Shown piece by piece: positions 29,731-37,716 of a stretch of 62,252 nt of DNA. Both the position numbers and the translations under genes were made by a program. Where the stretch lies: NCBI GenBank assembly GCA_030156255.1, contig JASGMV010000016.1, positions 1 through 62,252 of the forward strand. Reading direction: 5' to 3'. How positions within the stretch are numbered: position 1 is the stretch's first letter; each line of letters starts with the position of its first letter. The notes under the pieces are model-generated. The model did not search any database and was not told where the DNA came from. It saw nothing but the letters and a program-made list of their open reading frames with translations. This DNA is from Desulfovibrionales bacterium. GTDB taxonomy: Bacteria; Desulfobacterota; Desulfovibrionia; Desulfovibrionales; Desulfovibrionaceae.

Positions 29731-30409
29731 CGTTGGAGGACTGGAGAATGAGGCGCAGGCCGAAGACGGCCTCGGGCTTTACGCCCGACGGCAATTCGGC
29801 ACGAGTGCGGACCTGCTTGTAGCGCTGGATGAGGTAGGACATGTCGTTGACGTCGGTGGGCAGGCTGACGACCGAGCCGTTGTCCATGACCAGTTGGATC
29901 TCCGCCTGGCCGGAAATGGATTCCTCGTCAGGCAGCAGATTGTTCAGATTGAAGGAAATGTCGAGGTCGCGCCCCTCCAACTGCGCTTGAAAGTCTTCGA
30001 CCGACGCCTTCTTCAAGTCGACAGGCTGAAAAAGTTTGGAGAGGCTGATGGGGGGCGCTTCCGCCTGGCCGGGCGTTTGGGCGACGCCGGAGGAGTTTTG
30101 GGCAAGAGCGCCGAGCAGAGGGTGGATTCCTTCGCGGTCGGATGCTGCGAGGATGCTGTGAACTCTTTCCAGGCGCTGCAACTGGCCGGCGGCGTCGGCC
30201 AGCTGGCTTTGGGCCTCGGCGTTGGCTTTGGCCAGCCGGGTGTTGGCCTGCAAGAAGCGGACGACCAGGAAGGTCGCCAGAATGGCGTAGGCCACGAGAA
30301 GAATTTGGACATAGACGAACATCTTGAGCCAGAATGGACTCATCCGGAAGCGCTTGACGCGGGTGTCGTCCCGCATGAAGAGCACGCTGTATTTCGAGTC
30401 GTTGCTCAT
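29681..30409 (-). CDS. single-pass membrane protein between the csd-like genes
   Basis: A 242-residue protein with a short cytoplasmic N-terminus, one transmembrane helix (about residues 28-52, VYVQILLVAYAILATFLVV), then a coiled coil (LQANTRLAKANAEAQSQL, AAGQLQRLERVHSIL) and a periplasmic region of about 140 residues. I do not recognise a family. Its start overlaps the upstream L,D-transpeptidase by four bases (ATGA) and its end overlaps the peptidase gene by 50. By position it could anchor or organise the two wall hydrolases, as Csd5/Csd7-type membrane proteins do in Helicobacter. That role is an inference without sequence similarity. Confidence 0.75.
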   Translation of the reverse strand: MSNDSKYSVLFMRDDTRVKRFRMSPFWLKMFVYVQILLVAYAILATFLVVRFLQANTRLAKANAEAQSQLADAAGQLQRLERVHSILAASDREGIHPLLGALAQNSSGVAQTPGQAEAPPISLSKLFQPVDLKKASVEDFQAQLEGRDLDISFNLNNLLPDEESISGQAEIQLVMDNGSVVSLPTDVNDMSYLIQRYKQVRTRAELPSGVKPEAVFGLRLILQSSNGEEILGELHSLAEIRP

Positions 30410-31692
30410 GAAAGCGGCTCCCAGGATTCGGAAACGATGGCCCAGCTCGCCCCGCGGGGTTCGAGGACCATGGTTTTCACGCCTTTGTCCGAATATCCGT
30501 TCTGGGCTGCGTAGGTCTGGAGAAAGCGCACCTCAAGCCCTTTATCATTGAGCTCCACGGTGGGGCGTTCAATGAAAACGTCCGCCGGCGGATTTTTCCC
30601 CCAGACATGTTCCTTGTGTTCGGCGATGGCTTCGAGCCCTTGGCGGTTGTCCTGGCGAGCGCTGGGTTCGTAGAAGGCGAGGTATGCGGAAAGGTCTGCA
30701 GATTTCCACGCCTGCCGCCATTTTTCCAGCAGCTCGCCGACTTCCTGGCGCTTGGCCTCCATGTAGTCGGGCAGCAGATCGGCGTTTCCGGGTGCAAATT
30801 CGCGGCCCACGATGCGCCACTGCCCGTCGGCGTTCTTTTGCCAGTACAGGCGTTTGCGGCCGCTGGAGATGAGGGCCGGGGAGCGGTAGAGCTGGTCGAA
30901 ACAGGTGACCCAATAGTCCGGGCCGGCCAGCACGCCGACATGGCCGACGAAGACCTGAAGCCAGGGTTGGGAGGCGAAGATGCGTTCTTTGCGTTGGCGA
31001 AAAGCCTCGAAAGGCGTTCCTTGGGCCTTGGTGAACGCTTCCTGCTCGTAGTGGCCAAAGAAGCGTTCGCTGCGCAACTCCCAATCCCGGGCCCATTGCC
31101 GCAGCTCCCGATGGAGCTCCTTTTCAACGGGGATATCCCTGGTAGGCGCTCCGTTCACGCTCAGATGCTTGGCGATGACCACGGGCGTGCCCGGCGCCAG
31201 GGTGGTTTGAATGCTTTTGAGGTCGGGGAGCGAGAGCGCCACGCAACCGCGGGTTTCTCTGGGCGTGAAGGCCTTGCCGCGGCCGTGGACCCAGATGCCC
31301 CCCCCGGTTTTGCCTCGAATCCTGTCCACGGGATTGGGAAAATTCAAGGGAAAGGCCAAATCCCCGTACAGATCGTAATCAAGCCCGCCCTCGATTTTGC
31401 CTTCAATGAAATAGACGCCTTCCGGGGTCTTGAGGTCGCCTTCACGCGCCTTGTCGCCGGTCGCCTGCCCCGTGGTGCAGGGATATTCGGCGGTTACGGA
31501 CAAGGGGCTTTTGCGGGTCAGGAGAAAAAATTTTTGGGAGTCCTTGTCGATGGCCAACATCAGCGGAGGACTGTAGGGACTGTCGGCGAGTTTGGTCTCC
31601 CAACCCGCCAGAATGGGCTGAGGCAACGCCGAAAAGGCGAAAAGGAGGGTGATTACCGTGAAGAATCGATTCGCACTGGGCAGAGCCTTCAT
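30406..31692 (-). CDS. YkuD-domain protein with NTF2-like C-terminus (Csd6-like)
   Basis: A 428-residue exported protein with a signal peptide ending near LPQPILA. The YkuD catalytic domain lies at about 45-165, with His136 in WVHGRGKAF and the nucleophile Cys150 in RGCVALS. The C-terminal 130 residues look like an NTF2 fold (LYWQKNADGQWRIVGREF, WRQAWKSADLSAYLAFY, VWGKNPPADVFIERPT). This two-part architecture matches Csd6 of H. pylori, an L,D-carboxypeptidase needed for helical shape. It may alternatively crosslink peptidoglycan as a classical L,D-transpeptidase. It heads a three-gene operon, csd6-like, membrane protein, csd4-like. Confidence 0.87.
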   Translation of the reverse strand: MKALPSANRFFTVITLLFAFSALPQPILAGWETKLADSPYSPPLMLAIDKDSQKFFLLTRKSPLSVTAEYPCTTGQATGDKAREGDLKTPEGVYFIEGKIEGGLDYDLYGDLAFPLNFPNPVDRIRGKTGGGIWVHGRGKAFTPRETRGCVALSLPDLKSIQTTLAPGTPVVIAKHLSVNGAPTRDIPVEKELHRELRQWARDWELRSERFFGHYEQEAFTKAQGTPFEAFRQRKERIFASQPWLQVFVGHVGVLAGPDYWVTCFDQLYRSPALISSGRKRLYWQKNADGQWRIVGREFAPGNADLLPDYMEAKRQEVGELLEKWRQAWKSADLSAYLAFYEPSARQDNRQGLEAIAEHKEHVWGKNPPADVFIERPTVELNDKGLEVRFLQTYAAQNGYSDKGVKTMVLEPRGASWAIVSESWEPLS

Positions 31693-31776
31693 GTCATCTT
31701 CCGTGATGCGTTCATAAAAATAGTGAAACTAGCTTACGCTAAAATGCGATGGATGCGCAATAGGAAGACTCTAGAA

Positions 31777-31806
31777 AATATCGAGAGAAAGACGAAATCA
31801 TGTCAA
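31777..31806 (-). promoter_or_regulatory. candidate sigma-70 promoter for the csd-like operon
   Basis: Read on the minus strand, TTGACA (31806-31801) is followed after 18 bases by GATATT (31782-31777), a perfect -35 with a 4-of-6 -10. It lies about 85 bases upstream of the Csd6-like start at 31692, in the gap after pyrE. Confidence 0.45.
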
Positions 31807-31811
31807 ACTCT

Positions 31812-32372
31812 TCAACGTCCCCCCGCCGCGAGCAGGCTGCTGCGCGTGAAGATGGAGTGGAGCGGATATCCCAATTCTGCGAGATTCTCGCTTCCGCCTT
31901 CCTCTCTGTCTAAAACGCAGAGCACTTTTGCGACAACAAGTCCCGCGTCCTCAACACGCTGGATCGAGGTCGCCAACGTGCCGCCGGTGGTGACGACGTC
32001 CTCAAGGAGCGCCACCCGATCCCCGGGGCTGAAGTTTTTCATGCCCTCGATGAACTGGTTGGAGCCGTGCCCTTTGGCTTTTTTCCGGATGATGAAGCCC
32101 GGAAGGGGTGGTTTTCTTATGTGCGAAACCACTGTCACGGCGCTCACGAGCGGATCGGCGCCCAGCGTCATGCCGCCCACCCCCTTCACGTCGGCGTCCT
32201 GCAGCATATCGCAGAAGATGTTGCCGATGAGCCATGCGCCCTCGGGGTGCAGGGCGGTCTGCTTCCCGTCGAAATAATAGGAGCTCTTGCGGCCGGAGGT
32301 CAGGGTGAACTCCCCTTCCATGTACGACAACTCCAACAGCAGGGCGGCCAGGGGTTTGGCGAGTTCATGCAT
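31812..32372 (-). CDS. pyrE: orotate phosphoribosyltransferase
   Basis: A 186-residue enzyme that makes orotidine 5'-phosphate from orotate and PRPP in pyrimidine synthesis. The PRPP-binding motif is VALLEDVVTTGGTL, and SGRKSSYYFDGK near residue 26 is the N-terminal orotate-site segment. IIRKKAKGHG matches the mobile loop region. The length is typical of the shorter bacterial and archaeal type. Its ATG overlaps the end of purB by eight bases, so the purine and pyrimidine genes are coupled. Confidence 0.94.
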   Translation of the reverse strand: MHELAKPLAALLLELSYMEGEFTLTSGRKSSYYFDGKQTALHPEGAWLIGNIFCDMLQDADVKGVGGMTLGADPLVSAVTVVSHIRKPPLPGFIIRKKAKGHGSNQFIEGMKNFSPGDRVALLEDVVTTGGTLATSIQRVEDAGLVVAKVLCVLDREEGGSENLAELGYPLHSIFTRSSLLAAGGR

Positions 32373-33675
32373 CGCTCGACTCCGGGGGAAGCACGCGGTT
32401 CAGGATTTCCTGCTCGTTGGCCAGGTAGGACGTGACGTCGAAGATGGCGTCGAGGCGCTCGGAGCCGAGAATGCCGACGATGGCTTCGTCGGCGCGCACG
32501 GCGTCGGGGAAGAGCGTTTTGTCTCCCCAACAGCGCATGGCCACCTTCTGGACCATTTCATAGGCCTTCTGCCGGGGCTGGCCTGCGTCGAGCAGGGCGT
32601 TCAGCACCCGCTGGGAGAAGAACAAACCATAGGAGCCCATAAGGTTGCGGGCCATGTTTTCCGGAATGACGCGCAGCCGGTCAAGCAGACCGGTCATGCG
32701 GCGCAGCATGTAGTGGGCCAGCGTGGTGGAGTCGGGCATGATGACGCGCTCCACCGAAGAATGGCTGATGTCCCGTTCGTGCCACAGGGCCATGTTCTCC
32801 ATGGCGGCCAGGGCGTTGGTCCGCAGAAGGCGGGACAGGCCGCACAGGTTCTCGGCCGAAATGGGGTTCTTCTTGTGGGGCATGGCCGAGGAGCCTTTTT
32901 GTCCTTTGGCGAAGCCTTCCTCCGCCTCCAGGACTTCCGTGCGCTGCAGATGCCGGAGCTCCACGCCGAGCCGTTCGATTCCCCCGCCCAGCACGCCGAG
33001 GGCCGTGAAAAATTCGGCGTAGCGGTCGCGTTGGACGATCTGGGTGGAGATGGGGTCGGGCTTCAGCCCCAGATGCTCGCAGGCCAGCCGCTCCAATTCG
33101 GGACTGAGGAAGGCGTAGGTGCCGACGGCGCCGGAGATTTTGCCCACGCGGACGTTCTCCACCGCGCGCTCGATGCGCTGCTTGTGGCGGGCGAACTCGG
33201 CGTAGAATCCGGCCATTTTGAGGCCGAAGCTCGTGGGTTCGGCGTGAACGCCGTGGGTGCGCCCCATGACCAACTGGCCTTGATGCTTCCTGGCCAGTTT
33301 GGCCAAAGAAGCCAGAAGCCCGTCCAGAGCCTCCAGGATCAGCTTGCCGGAGCGGGTCAACCGCAAGGCGTTGGCGGTGTCCACGATGTCCGAGGACGTG
33401 CAGCCCACGTGGATGAAACGGGCGTTTTCGCCCACGCTTTCCTCCACGGAGGTGAGAAAGGCGATGACGTCGTGCCTGGTGGTCTCTTCGATCTCCAGGA
33501 TGCGCTCCAGGTTGATCCTTGCCTCGGCTTTGATGGCCTCCACGGCTTCCGCAGGGACTTTTCCCAGTTTGCTCCAGGCCTCGCATACGGCGATCTCCAC
33601 TTCGAGCCATGCTTCGAAGTGCGCCTGCTGGGACCAGAGAGCGGCCATTTCCGGCGTAGAATAGCGTTCGATCAT
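32365..33675 (-). CDS. purB: adenylosuccinate lyase
   Basis: A 436-residue member of the fumarase/aspartase superfamily that cleaves SAICAR and adenylosuccinate in purine synthesis. The family signature SSAMPHKKNPI is intact and carries the catalytic flexible loop. The TSSDIVDTANALRL and MGRTHGVHAEPTSFG regions hold the remaining active-site residues. The start MIERYSTPEMAALWSQQA is the normal PurB N-terminus. pyrE follows with an eight-base overlap. The terminator of fmdB lies 42 bases upstream, so purB probably has its own promoter in the short gap. Confidence 0.95.
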   Translation of the reverse strand: MIERYSTPEMAALWSQQAHFEAWLEVEIAVCEAWSKLGKVPAEAVEAIKAEARINLERILEIEETTRHDVIAFLTSVEESVGENARFIHVGCTSSDIVDTANALRLTRSGKLILEALDGLLASLAKLARKHQGQLVMGRTHGVHAEPTSFGLKMAGFYAEFARHKQRIERAVENVRVGKISGAVGTYAFLSPELERLACEHLGLKPDPISTQIVQRDRYAEFFTALGVLGGGIERLGVELRHLQRTEVLEAEEGFAKGQKGSSAMPHKKNPISAENLCGLSRLLRTNALAAMENMALWHERDISHSSVERVIMPDSTTLAHYMLRRMTGLLDRLRVIPENMARNLMGSYGLFFSQRVLNALLDAGQPRQKAYEMVQKVAMRCWGDKTLFPDAVRADEAIVGILGSERLDAIFDVTSYLANEQEILNRVLPPESSDA

Positions 33676-33716
33676 TGGCGCCTCGGAAGGGCCGGAGCGT
33701 CGCCCCGACCGTCATG

Positions 33717-33739
33717 AAAAAGGCGCCGCAGCAGGCGCC
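33717..33739 (-). terminator. intrinsic terminator after the FmdB-family gene
   Basis: On the minus strand GGCGCC (33739-33734), a six-base loop and GGCGCC (33727-33722) are followed directly by TTTTT (33721-33717). This is a textbook rho-independent terminator, 35 bases past the fmdB stop codon. Confidence 0.75.
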
Positions 33740-33774
33740 GTGAAGTTCAATTGCAGCAGTTCCCGGTCCGGGAT

Positions 33775-34092
33775 TCACTCGGCCGAGGATGCGGACGTCG
33801 AGCCGGAGGACGCGCCCGAAGAACCGGAGGCGTCCGAAGACCCCGAAGTCCCCGAATCGCCGGACTTGGCGGTGGAGCCGCCGTTGTTGTTGGGCGCGCT
33901 GTGGCTTGCGTTGGCGCCCTTGTAGTCGGTGACGTACCAGCCGCTGCCTTTCAAAACGAAAGAAGTGTTGGAGATGAGGCGTTCGGCCTCGCCGCCGCAC
34001 ACGGGGCAGTTATGCTTGCGTTCTTTGAAATCTTTCTGCCACTCTTCAAAGATTTGTTGGCATTCGCCACACTGATACTCGTAAATGGGCAT
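33775..34092 (-). CDS. FmdB-family zinc-ribbon protein
   Basis: A 105-residue protein whose first 60 residues are the FmdB zinc ribbon: MPIYEYQCGECQ with the first CxxC, HNCPVCGGEAERLIS with the second, and FVLKGSGWYVTDY. The last 40 residues are a low-complexity Ser/Gly/Ala tail (SGSSDASGSSGASS), common in this family. The family was named as a regulatory protein but its true role is unsettled. The start at 34092 is the conserved MPIYEY. The small basic protein gene lies 71 bases upstream on the same strand. Confidence 0.93.
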   Translation of the reverse strand: MPIYEYQCGECQQIFEEWQKDFKERKHNCPVCGGEAERLISNTSFVLKGSGWYVTDYKGANASHSAPNNNGGSTAKSGDSGTSGSSDASGSSGASSGSTSASSAE

Positions 34093-34163
34093 GACGCCGC
34101 TCCTTAGGTTGATGCAATGAACGCGCAAGGTCGTGGAGACCGCGAGCCGTGCGCGCTCCGGAA

Positions 34164-34283
34164 CTACTTCTCCGCCGCCGCTTGGGCTTTGGCCTCTTTT
34201 ACGCGGGCTTTCAGGCGTTTTTCGCGGCGATGGCGCTTACGGTCGATCTCTTTCATGCGCTCGATCTTTTTATGGCGGCCCAT
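34164..34283 (-). CDS. small Lys/Arg-rich protein (39 residues)
   Basis: A short, highly basic, helical protein (MGRHKKIERMKEIDRKRHRR to the end QAAAEK). AGGAGG lies at good spacing before the ATG at 34283. Upstream in-frame codons read as Cys- and Trp-containing non-helical sequence, which argues for this internal start. The charge pattern suggests RNA or ribosome binding, but I do not recognise a named family. It is upstream of fmdB on the same strand. Confidence 0.7.
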   Translation of the reverse strand: MGRHKKIERMKEIDRKRHRREKRLKARVKEAKAQAAAEK

Positions 34284-34459
34284 AAAATCCTCCTGGGTTG
34301 GCTCTTGCTGGATTGGCTCTCGAAAACAGAGTCTCATACCCGAGCCGCGCCCGGTTGTCCAGTCTGCGAAGCATCCTGGTTTCAAGATAGGCATGCAAAA
34401 AGTAAACCGCGACGGCGACTAGTCAAGAGGCCCGCGCGCAAAGATGGACGGAGGCGAGC

Positions 34460-34489
34460 TTGACGTTTGCCCCCCGCCCGGGACATACT
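34460..34489 (+). promoter_or_regulatory. candidate sigma-70 promoter upstream of a long leader
   Basis: TTGACG (34460-34465), an 18-base spacer and CATACT (34484-34489) give 5-of-6 and 4-of-6 matches to the consensus. It would start transcription near 34496, about 250 bases before the ATG at 34745. Confidence 0.4.
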
Positions 34490-34495
34490 TTTCCT

Positions 34496-34744
34496 TCTTT
34501 TTGTGCAGAGGGTGATTTTATTTCTGTTGGATCGTGGCGAAAGATTGCGGTTCGCCGACAAACCCCGTAGAGCCCGACAGCGGAAAGAGCGCTGAAGCCG
34601 GAGGCTTCGCCCGGCGTCAGTGTTGGACAAAAGCGCCTGGGACCGTAACGGGCGGCCCGATTCGGGCCGGTGGAGCCGCTTGGAATCGCGCCGCGTTGAC
34701 GGAGCCGCCAATGTTCGACGTATCGGGACGGAAGGGAGGAAAGC
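34496..34744 (+). ncRNA. possible structured 5' leader or small RNA
   Basis: This makes up most of a 461-base gap (34284-34744). It contains GC stems including GAAGCC/GGCTTC around 34592-34606 and CGGCCCGA/CGGGCCG around 34651-34668. It ends with a strong GGGAGG before the ATG at 34745. I tested it by eye against tmRNA, 6S RNA, SRP RNA and common riboswitch cores and found no match. The call rests on length, stems and the upstream promoter candidate. Confidence 0.25.
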
Positions 34745-35251
34745 ATGAAAGAAGGCAACCTGGAAGCGGCTGTAGCCGACGTGGTCGAAGTTTTACAATT
34801 TGAGCAATGGATGCGGTTTTATTTCCTGGTCGAGGAAGGCGAGAAATTGCGCCTGGAGGTCCCCGAGAGCATGGCGGCCCGCGTCGAGGAGAAAAGTTCC
34901 CATCTTGCCGGTTTGTTGCAGCAGATGAATCATGGGCTGATCGACCCCCAGAAGTCGCAGGAGGCTGTTTGCGGTTTTGTTGGAGAGAATATCGAGGGTG
35001 TAAAGCACAGCCCGTATCTCGTGCCCGCCGTTTTCGACTCCAAGCAATTCAAACTGGAGATGTATCTTTTCAACCTATGGCTCAAGGCCTACGAAGAAGG
35101 TTTCGACACGGAACAGGACAAGGGCTTCGACGAATGGCGCGAACTCTACGCCGCATGGCGCGCGACCGATCAGGTCAAGCAATATGTGCGGGAGTTGGAG
35201 TCGGCGCCGGCGCCGGCCGTGGGAGACCCCTGCTCGCGGACTGTCCAATAG
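34745..35251 (+). CDS. hypothetical protein
   Basis: A 168-residue soluble, mostly helical, acidic protein. Trp- and Tyr-rich segments (FEQWMRFYFLVEEGEKL, FNLWLKAYEEGFDTEQ, WRELYAAWRATDQ) resemble a small helical bundle. There is no signal peptide and no family I recognise. A good GGGAGGAAAGC precedes the ATG. It ends 14 bases before the phosphodiester glycosidase gene, so the two are probably co-transcribed. An unusually long, structured leader precedes it. Confidence 0.8.
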   Translation: MKEGNLEAAVADVVEVLQFEQWMRFYFLVEEGEKLRLEVPESMAARVEEKSSHLAGLLQQMNHGLIDPQKSQEAVCGFVGENIEGVKHSPYLVPAVFDSKQFKLEMYLFNLWLKAYEEGFDTEQDKGFDEWRELYAAWRATDQVKQYVRELESAPAPAVGDPCSRTVQ

Positions 35252-35265
35252 CGCGGGCTTCTGCG

Positions 35266-36102
35266 ATGAGCGAGGAGGGATCGCCAGCCCGCGGGAAAGC
35301 GCCGCTTGCGTTGCGCCGGCCGCCCTGGTTGGGCGTTTTGTTTTTGGCGCTCTGGGTGCTGGCCGCCCCCGCCGAAGCGGAGGAGATCGCATGGCGGGAG
35401 CTGGAGCCCGGGTTCCAGATGGCCGCTCTGGCCAACGCCACGGACATCGTCGCGGCGCGGATCGACCCGACCCGTTTCAAGCTGGAGTTGTTCTCCGTCA
35501 AGGAGCAGGGCGGGGAGCCGCGGACCATTGAAGAGTGGGCGCGCGCGTTCGGTTTGTCCGCGGCGATCAACGCAGGCATGTTCCTGAAGGATCTGCGCAC
35601 CAGCGCGGGATATATGAGATCCCCCCGCGTGGTGAACAATCCCGGCTTCAATCCCCGCTACGGAGCCTTCTTCGTCTTCGGCCCCAAAGTCGAAGGCCTG
35701 CCCGAGGTCCAGTTCGTGGACCGCTACCATCACGACTGGCGCAAGCTGATCGAGCAATACGACGTGGTGGTTCAGAACTTTCGGATGATCGGCGCCGGAG
35801 GGGAAAATACGTGGCGCCCGGACGCCAACGCCCACAGTATCGCCTGTGTGGGCGTTGACGCCGAGGGATGGGTCTTGTTCATCCACAGCCGGACGCCGCG
35901 CACGGTTCACGATTTTGTCGAGCTGTTGCGGGCTCAGCCGTGGCGCGTCAAAGGACTGATGTACGTGGAGGGCGGACCGCCGGCCAGCCTGTACGTCAAG
36001 GCCGGCGACGTGGACGCCGTGTATCTGGGGGAGGGCGACCTGTTGGGCGCCGGGCTCATGCCCCGGAAGCTGCCCAACGTGCTGGGCGTACGCCGAAGAT
36101 AG
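35266..36102 (+). CDS. phosphodiester glycosidase (NAGPA domain) family protein
   Basis: A 278-residue predicted exported protein with a hydrophobic N-terminal signal (WLGVLFLALWVLAAPAEA). The rest is a NAGPA domain (PF09992): AAINAGMFLKDLRTSAGYM, YVEGGPPASLYV, and the ACVGVDAEGWVLFIHSR core. Family members cleave phosphodiester-linked sugars or serve as exopolysaccharide-modifying enzymes; the natural substrate here is unknown. The ATG at 35266 follows the stop of the upstream gene closely. Periplasmic location is inferred from the signal. Confidence 0.88.
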   Translation: MSEEGSPARGKAPLALRRPPWLGVLFLALWVLAAPAEAEEIAWRELEPGFQMAALANATDIVAARIDPTRFKLELFSVKEQGGEPRTIEEWARAFGLSAAINAGMFLKDLRTSAGYMRSPRVVNNPGFNPRYGAFFVFGPKVEGLPEVQFVDRYHHDWRKLIEQYDVVVQNFRMIGAGGENTWRPDANAHSIACVGVDAEGWVLFIHSRTPRTVHDFVELLRAQPWRVKGLMYVEGGPPASLYVKAGDVDAVYLGEGDLLGAGLMPRKLPNVLGVRRR

Positions 36103-36273
36103 AAGCCGTGAACGCGGTGGTTATGCGTCGCCGGCTTTGAGCCGGCCCCATGCCGCAAAGACCGCGTCCGCCTTGTTGCAGCGAAAAGCCGCATCCCCGC
36201 GTAACGTACGCGCCGGTCTTTTTCTCTTGCCTTTGCGGTTGTCGGGGCGACCTGCAAAGACGTTCCTTCACCG

Positions 36274-36699
36274 TCAGCCTTTCCTGGCTTCGAGCCAAGC
36301 CGCGACCCGTTCCTCCACCAGCGCCCGGGTTTTCCGGAAAGCCTCGAGTTTGTCTTCTTCGGAGCCTTCCACGTCGGCCGGGTCGTCCAGATTCCAGTTC
36401 TCCCTCGACGTGAGGCCGGGAAAAACGGGACACTTGGCGTCCACCTCGGGTCTGCAGACCGTGATGACGTGGCTGTAGAGCCTGCCGTTCCTGTAGAGCT
36501 CGAAGACGCTTTGGGTCGCCTTGCCCGTGAGATCGACGCCCTGTTCCTTCATGGCGGCGACGGTCAGGGGGTGGACCTGCGTGGGTTCGAGCCCGGCGCT
36601 TTCGGCCTGGTAGCCTTCGCCCGCCAGGCGATTGAAAATCGCCTCGGCCATCTGGCTTCTGGCCTGGTTGTGCTCGCAAATGAACAGGACTTTCTCCAT
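36274..36699 (-). CDS. arsC: thioredoxin-coupled arsenate reductase (ArsC, LMW-PTPase fold)
   Basis: A 141-residue protein with the low-molecular-weight phosphatase P-loop C-x5-R (ICEHNQARS, C8 to R14), Asn in the loop, and the two resolving cysteines C82 and C90 in VCRPEVDAKCPVFPG. This three-cysteine layout is that of the pI258/Bacillus arsenate reductases, which are recycled by thioredoxin. A protein-phosphatase role is less likely because both resolving cysteines are kept. No arsenite pump or ArsR regulator is adjacent. The MEKVLFICEHN start is the family's normal beginning. Confidence 0.9.
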   Translation of the reverse strand: MEKVLFICEHNQARSQMAEAIFNRLAGEGYQAESAGLEPTQVHPLTVAAMKEQGVDLTGKATQSVFELYRNGRLYSHVITVCRPEVDAKCPVFPGLTSRENWNLDDPADVEGSEEDKLEAFRKTRALVEERVAAWLEARKG

Positions 36700-36879
36700 G
36701 GGGATCTCCCGCGTTACTGGCATGTGAAGTTACAGAAAGACTGGCTTCAATTAGGTATTGCAAAATAGAAAAAAATAAAAGCGGTGGGCGGGGGAAGGAG
36801 CGAATTGTCCCGAATTCGCCACATTCATCCGTCTGGTCCGGGGCGATCGGTTCGGAAATCCGGGGTGGCGGCCATGATG

Positions 36880-37716
36880 CTATCTATCCGGTTGGCTTGC
36901 GTTGTCCCGTTGTTTGATGCTGGATAAAAAATTGCAGTTTCCCTTTTTCCACGGCACCGCGTCGAAGCGTTTGACGTCTCGTTCTGGATGAAACACTGAA
37001 ATGTCGATGGATGTGAAGCGGTATTGCGAGAGGTTCAGCCAGTCGGCGTTGAATTTTACGAGATAAAGAACTCCAGAGGCGTGAGGATTTATATTTTTCG
37101 CTTGATTTCGCGCAAGCACAAAGGCGCCGATGTAGTTGTACGGGGATTCTTCAAATATTGTGTATAAATGCGTTCCCGGTTTTCCTTCCTCCTCGCCTTT
37201 TTCCTCCTCCAGGTAAGAACGCAGGTCGATGTAGCATGCGGTGCAGGCGTTTTCGCAGCCTGCATCCGGGAAGAGGGCCGCTCTCAGGCTCCCCAGGTCA
37301 ACGACGGGCTCGCCTTTGAAGGTGATGCGGGCGTTGTCGAGGATGTCCGAGTTTTGATCCGGATAGCGCAGCATGTTTCGAAACGTGTTGATGAGGGGGA
37401 TGCACGGCCCAAACGGCAAACTCAGCACCGTGGCGTTTCGCCTCCAACGCGCGATCGATTTTTCATAGCTGTCTTTGACGAAATAGTATTCGGATTTGAT
37501 CTTGGAGCGCTGGACGCCTTTGGCGTCAGCATCCACCTCCTCCGGAGGAAGGGCCAGGTCGTAAAAAGACTCCAGGCACTTGAGTTTTGTCGATTCCGTG
37601 TTGCTGTTGAATATCTGGTTCTTGTCTAGCGCCTTGAGGAGCCGGCTTTTGATTTCGGCGTCCGGCAGGCCGAGTCGGGACAGAAGTTTTTGGTAGGCGA
37701 CGCACGAACTGTCCAT
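36880..37716 (-). CDS. 3' part of a frameshifted large unknown protein
   Basis: A 278-residue frame (MDSSCVAYQKLLSRLGLP onward) that continues the upstream frame at 37526-38905 once a C9 tract at 37723-37731 is read one base short. It may be translated alone from the ATG at 37716 or be only the tail of the larger protein. It is soluble, contains scattered cysteines (CENACTACYID) and has no recognised domain. Base composition is visibly more AT-rich than the pilus genes beside it, which suggests a different history. Confidence 0.6.
   Translation of the reverse strand: MDSSCVAYQKLLSRLGLPDAEIKSRLLKALDKNQIFNSNTESTKLKCLESFYDLALPPEEVDADAKGVQRSKIKSEYYFVKDSYEKSIARWRRNATVLSLPFGPCIPLINTFRNMLRYPDQNSDILDNARITFKGEPVVDLGSLRAALFPDAGCENACTACYIDLRSYLEEEKGEEEGKPGTHLYTIFEESPYNYIGAFVLARNQAKNINPHASGVLYLVKFNADWLNLSQYRFTSIDISVFHPERDVKRFDAVPWKKGNCNFLSSIKQRDNASQPDR

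Noticed and set aside
34496-34700. tmRNA, 6S RNA or SRP RNA
   Set aside because: No tRNA-like ends, no GGTTC-type T loop, no SRP tetraloop core and no 6S central bubble could be recognised.
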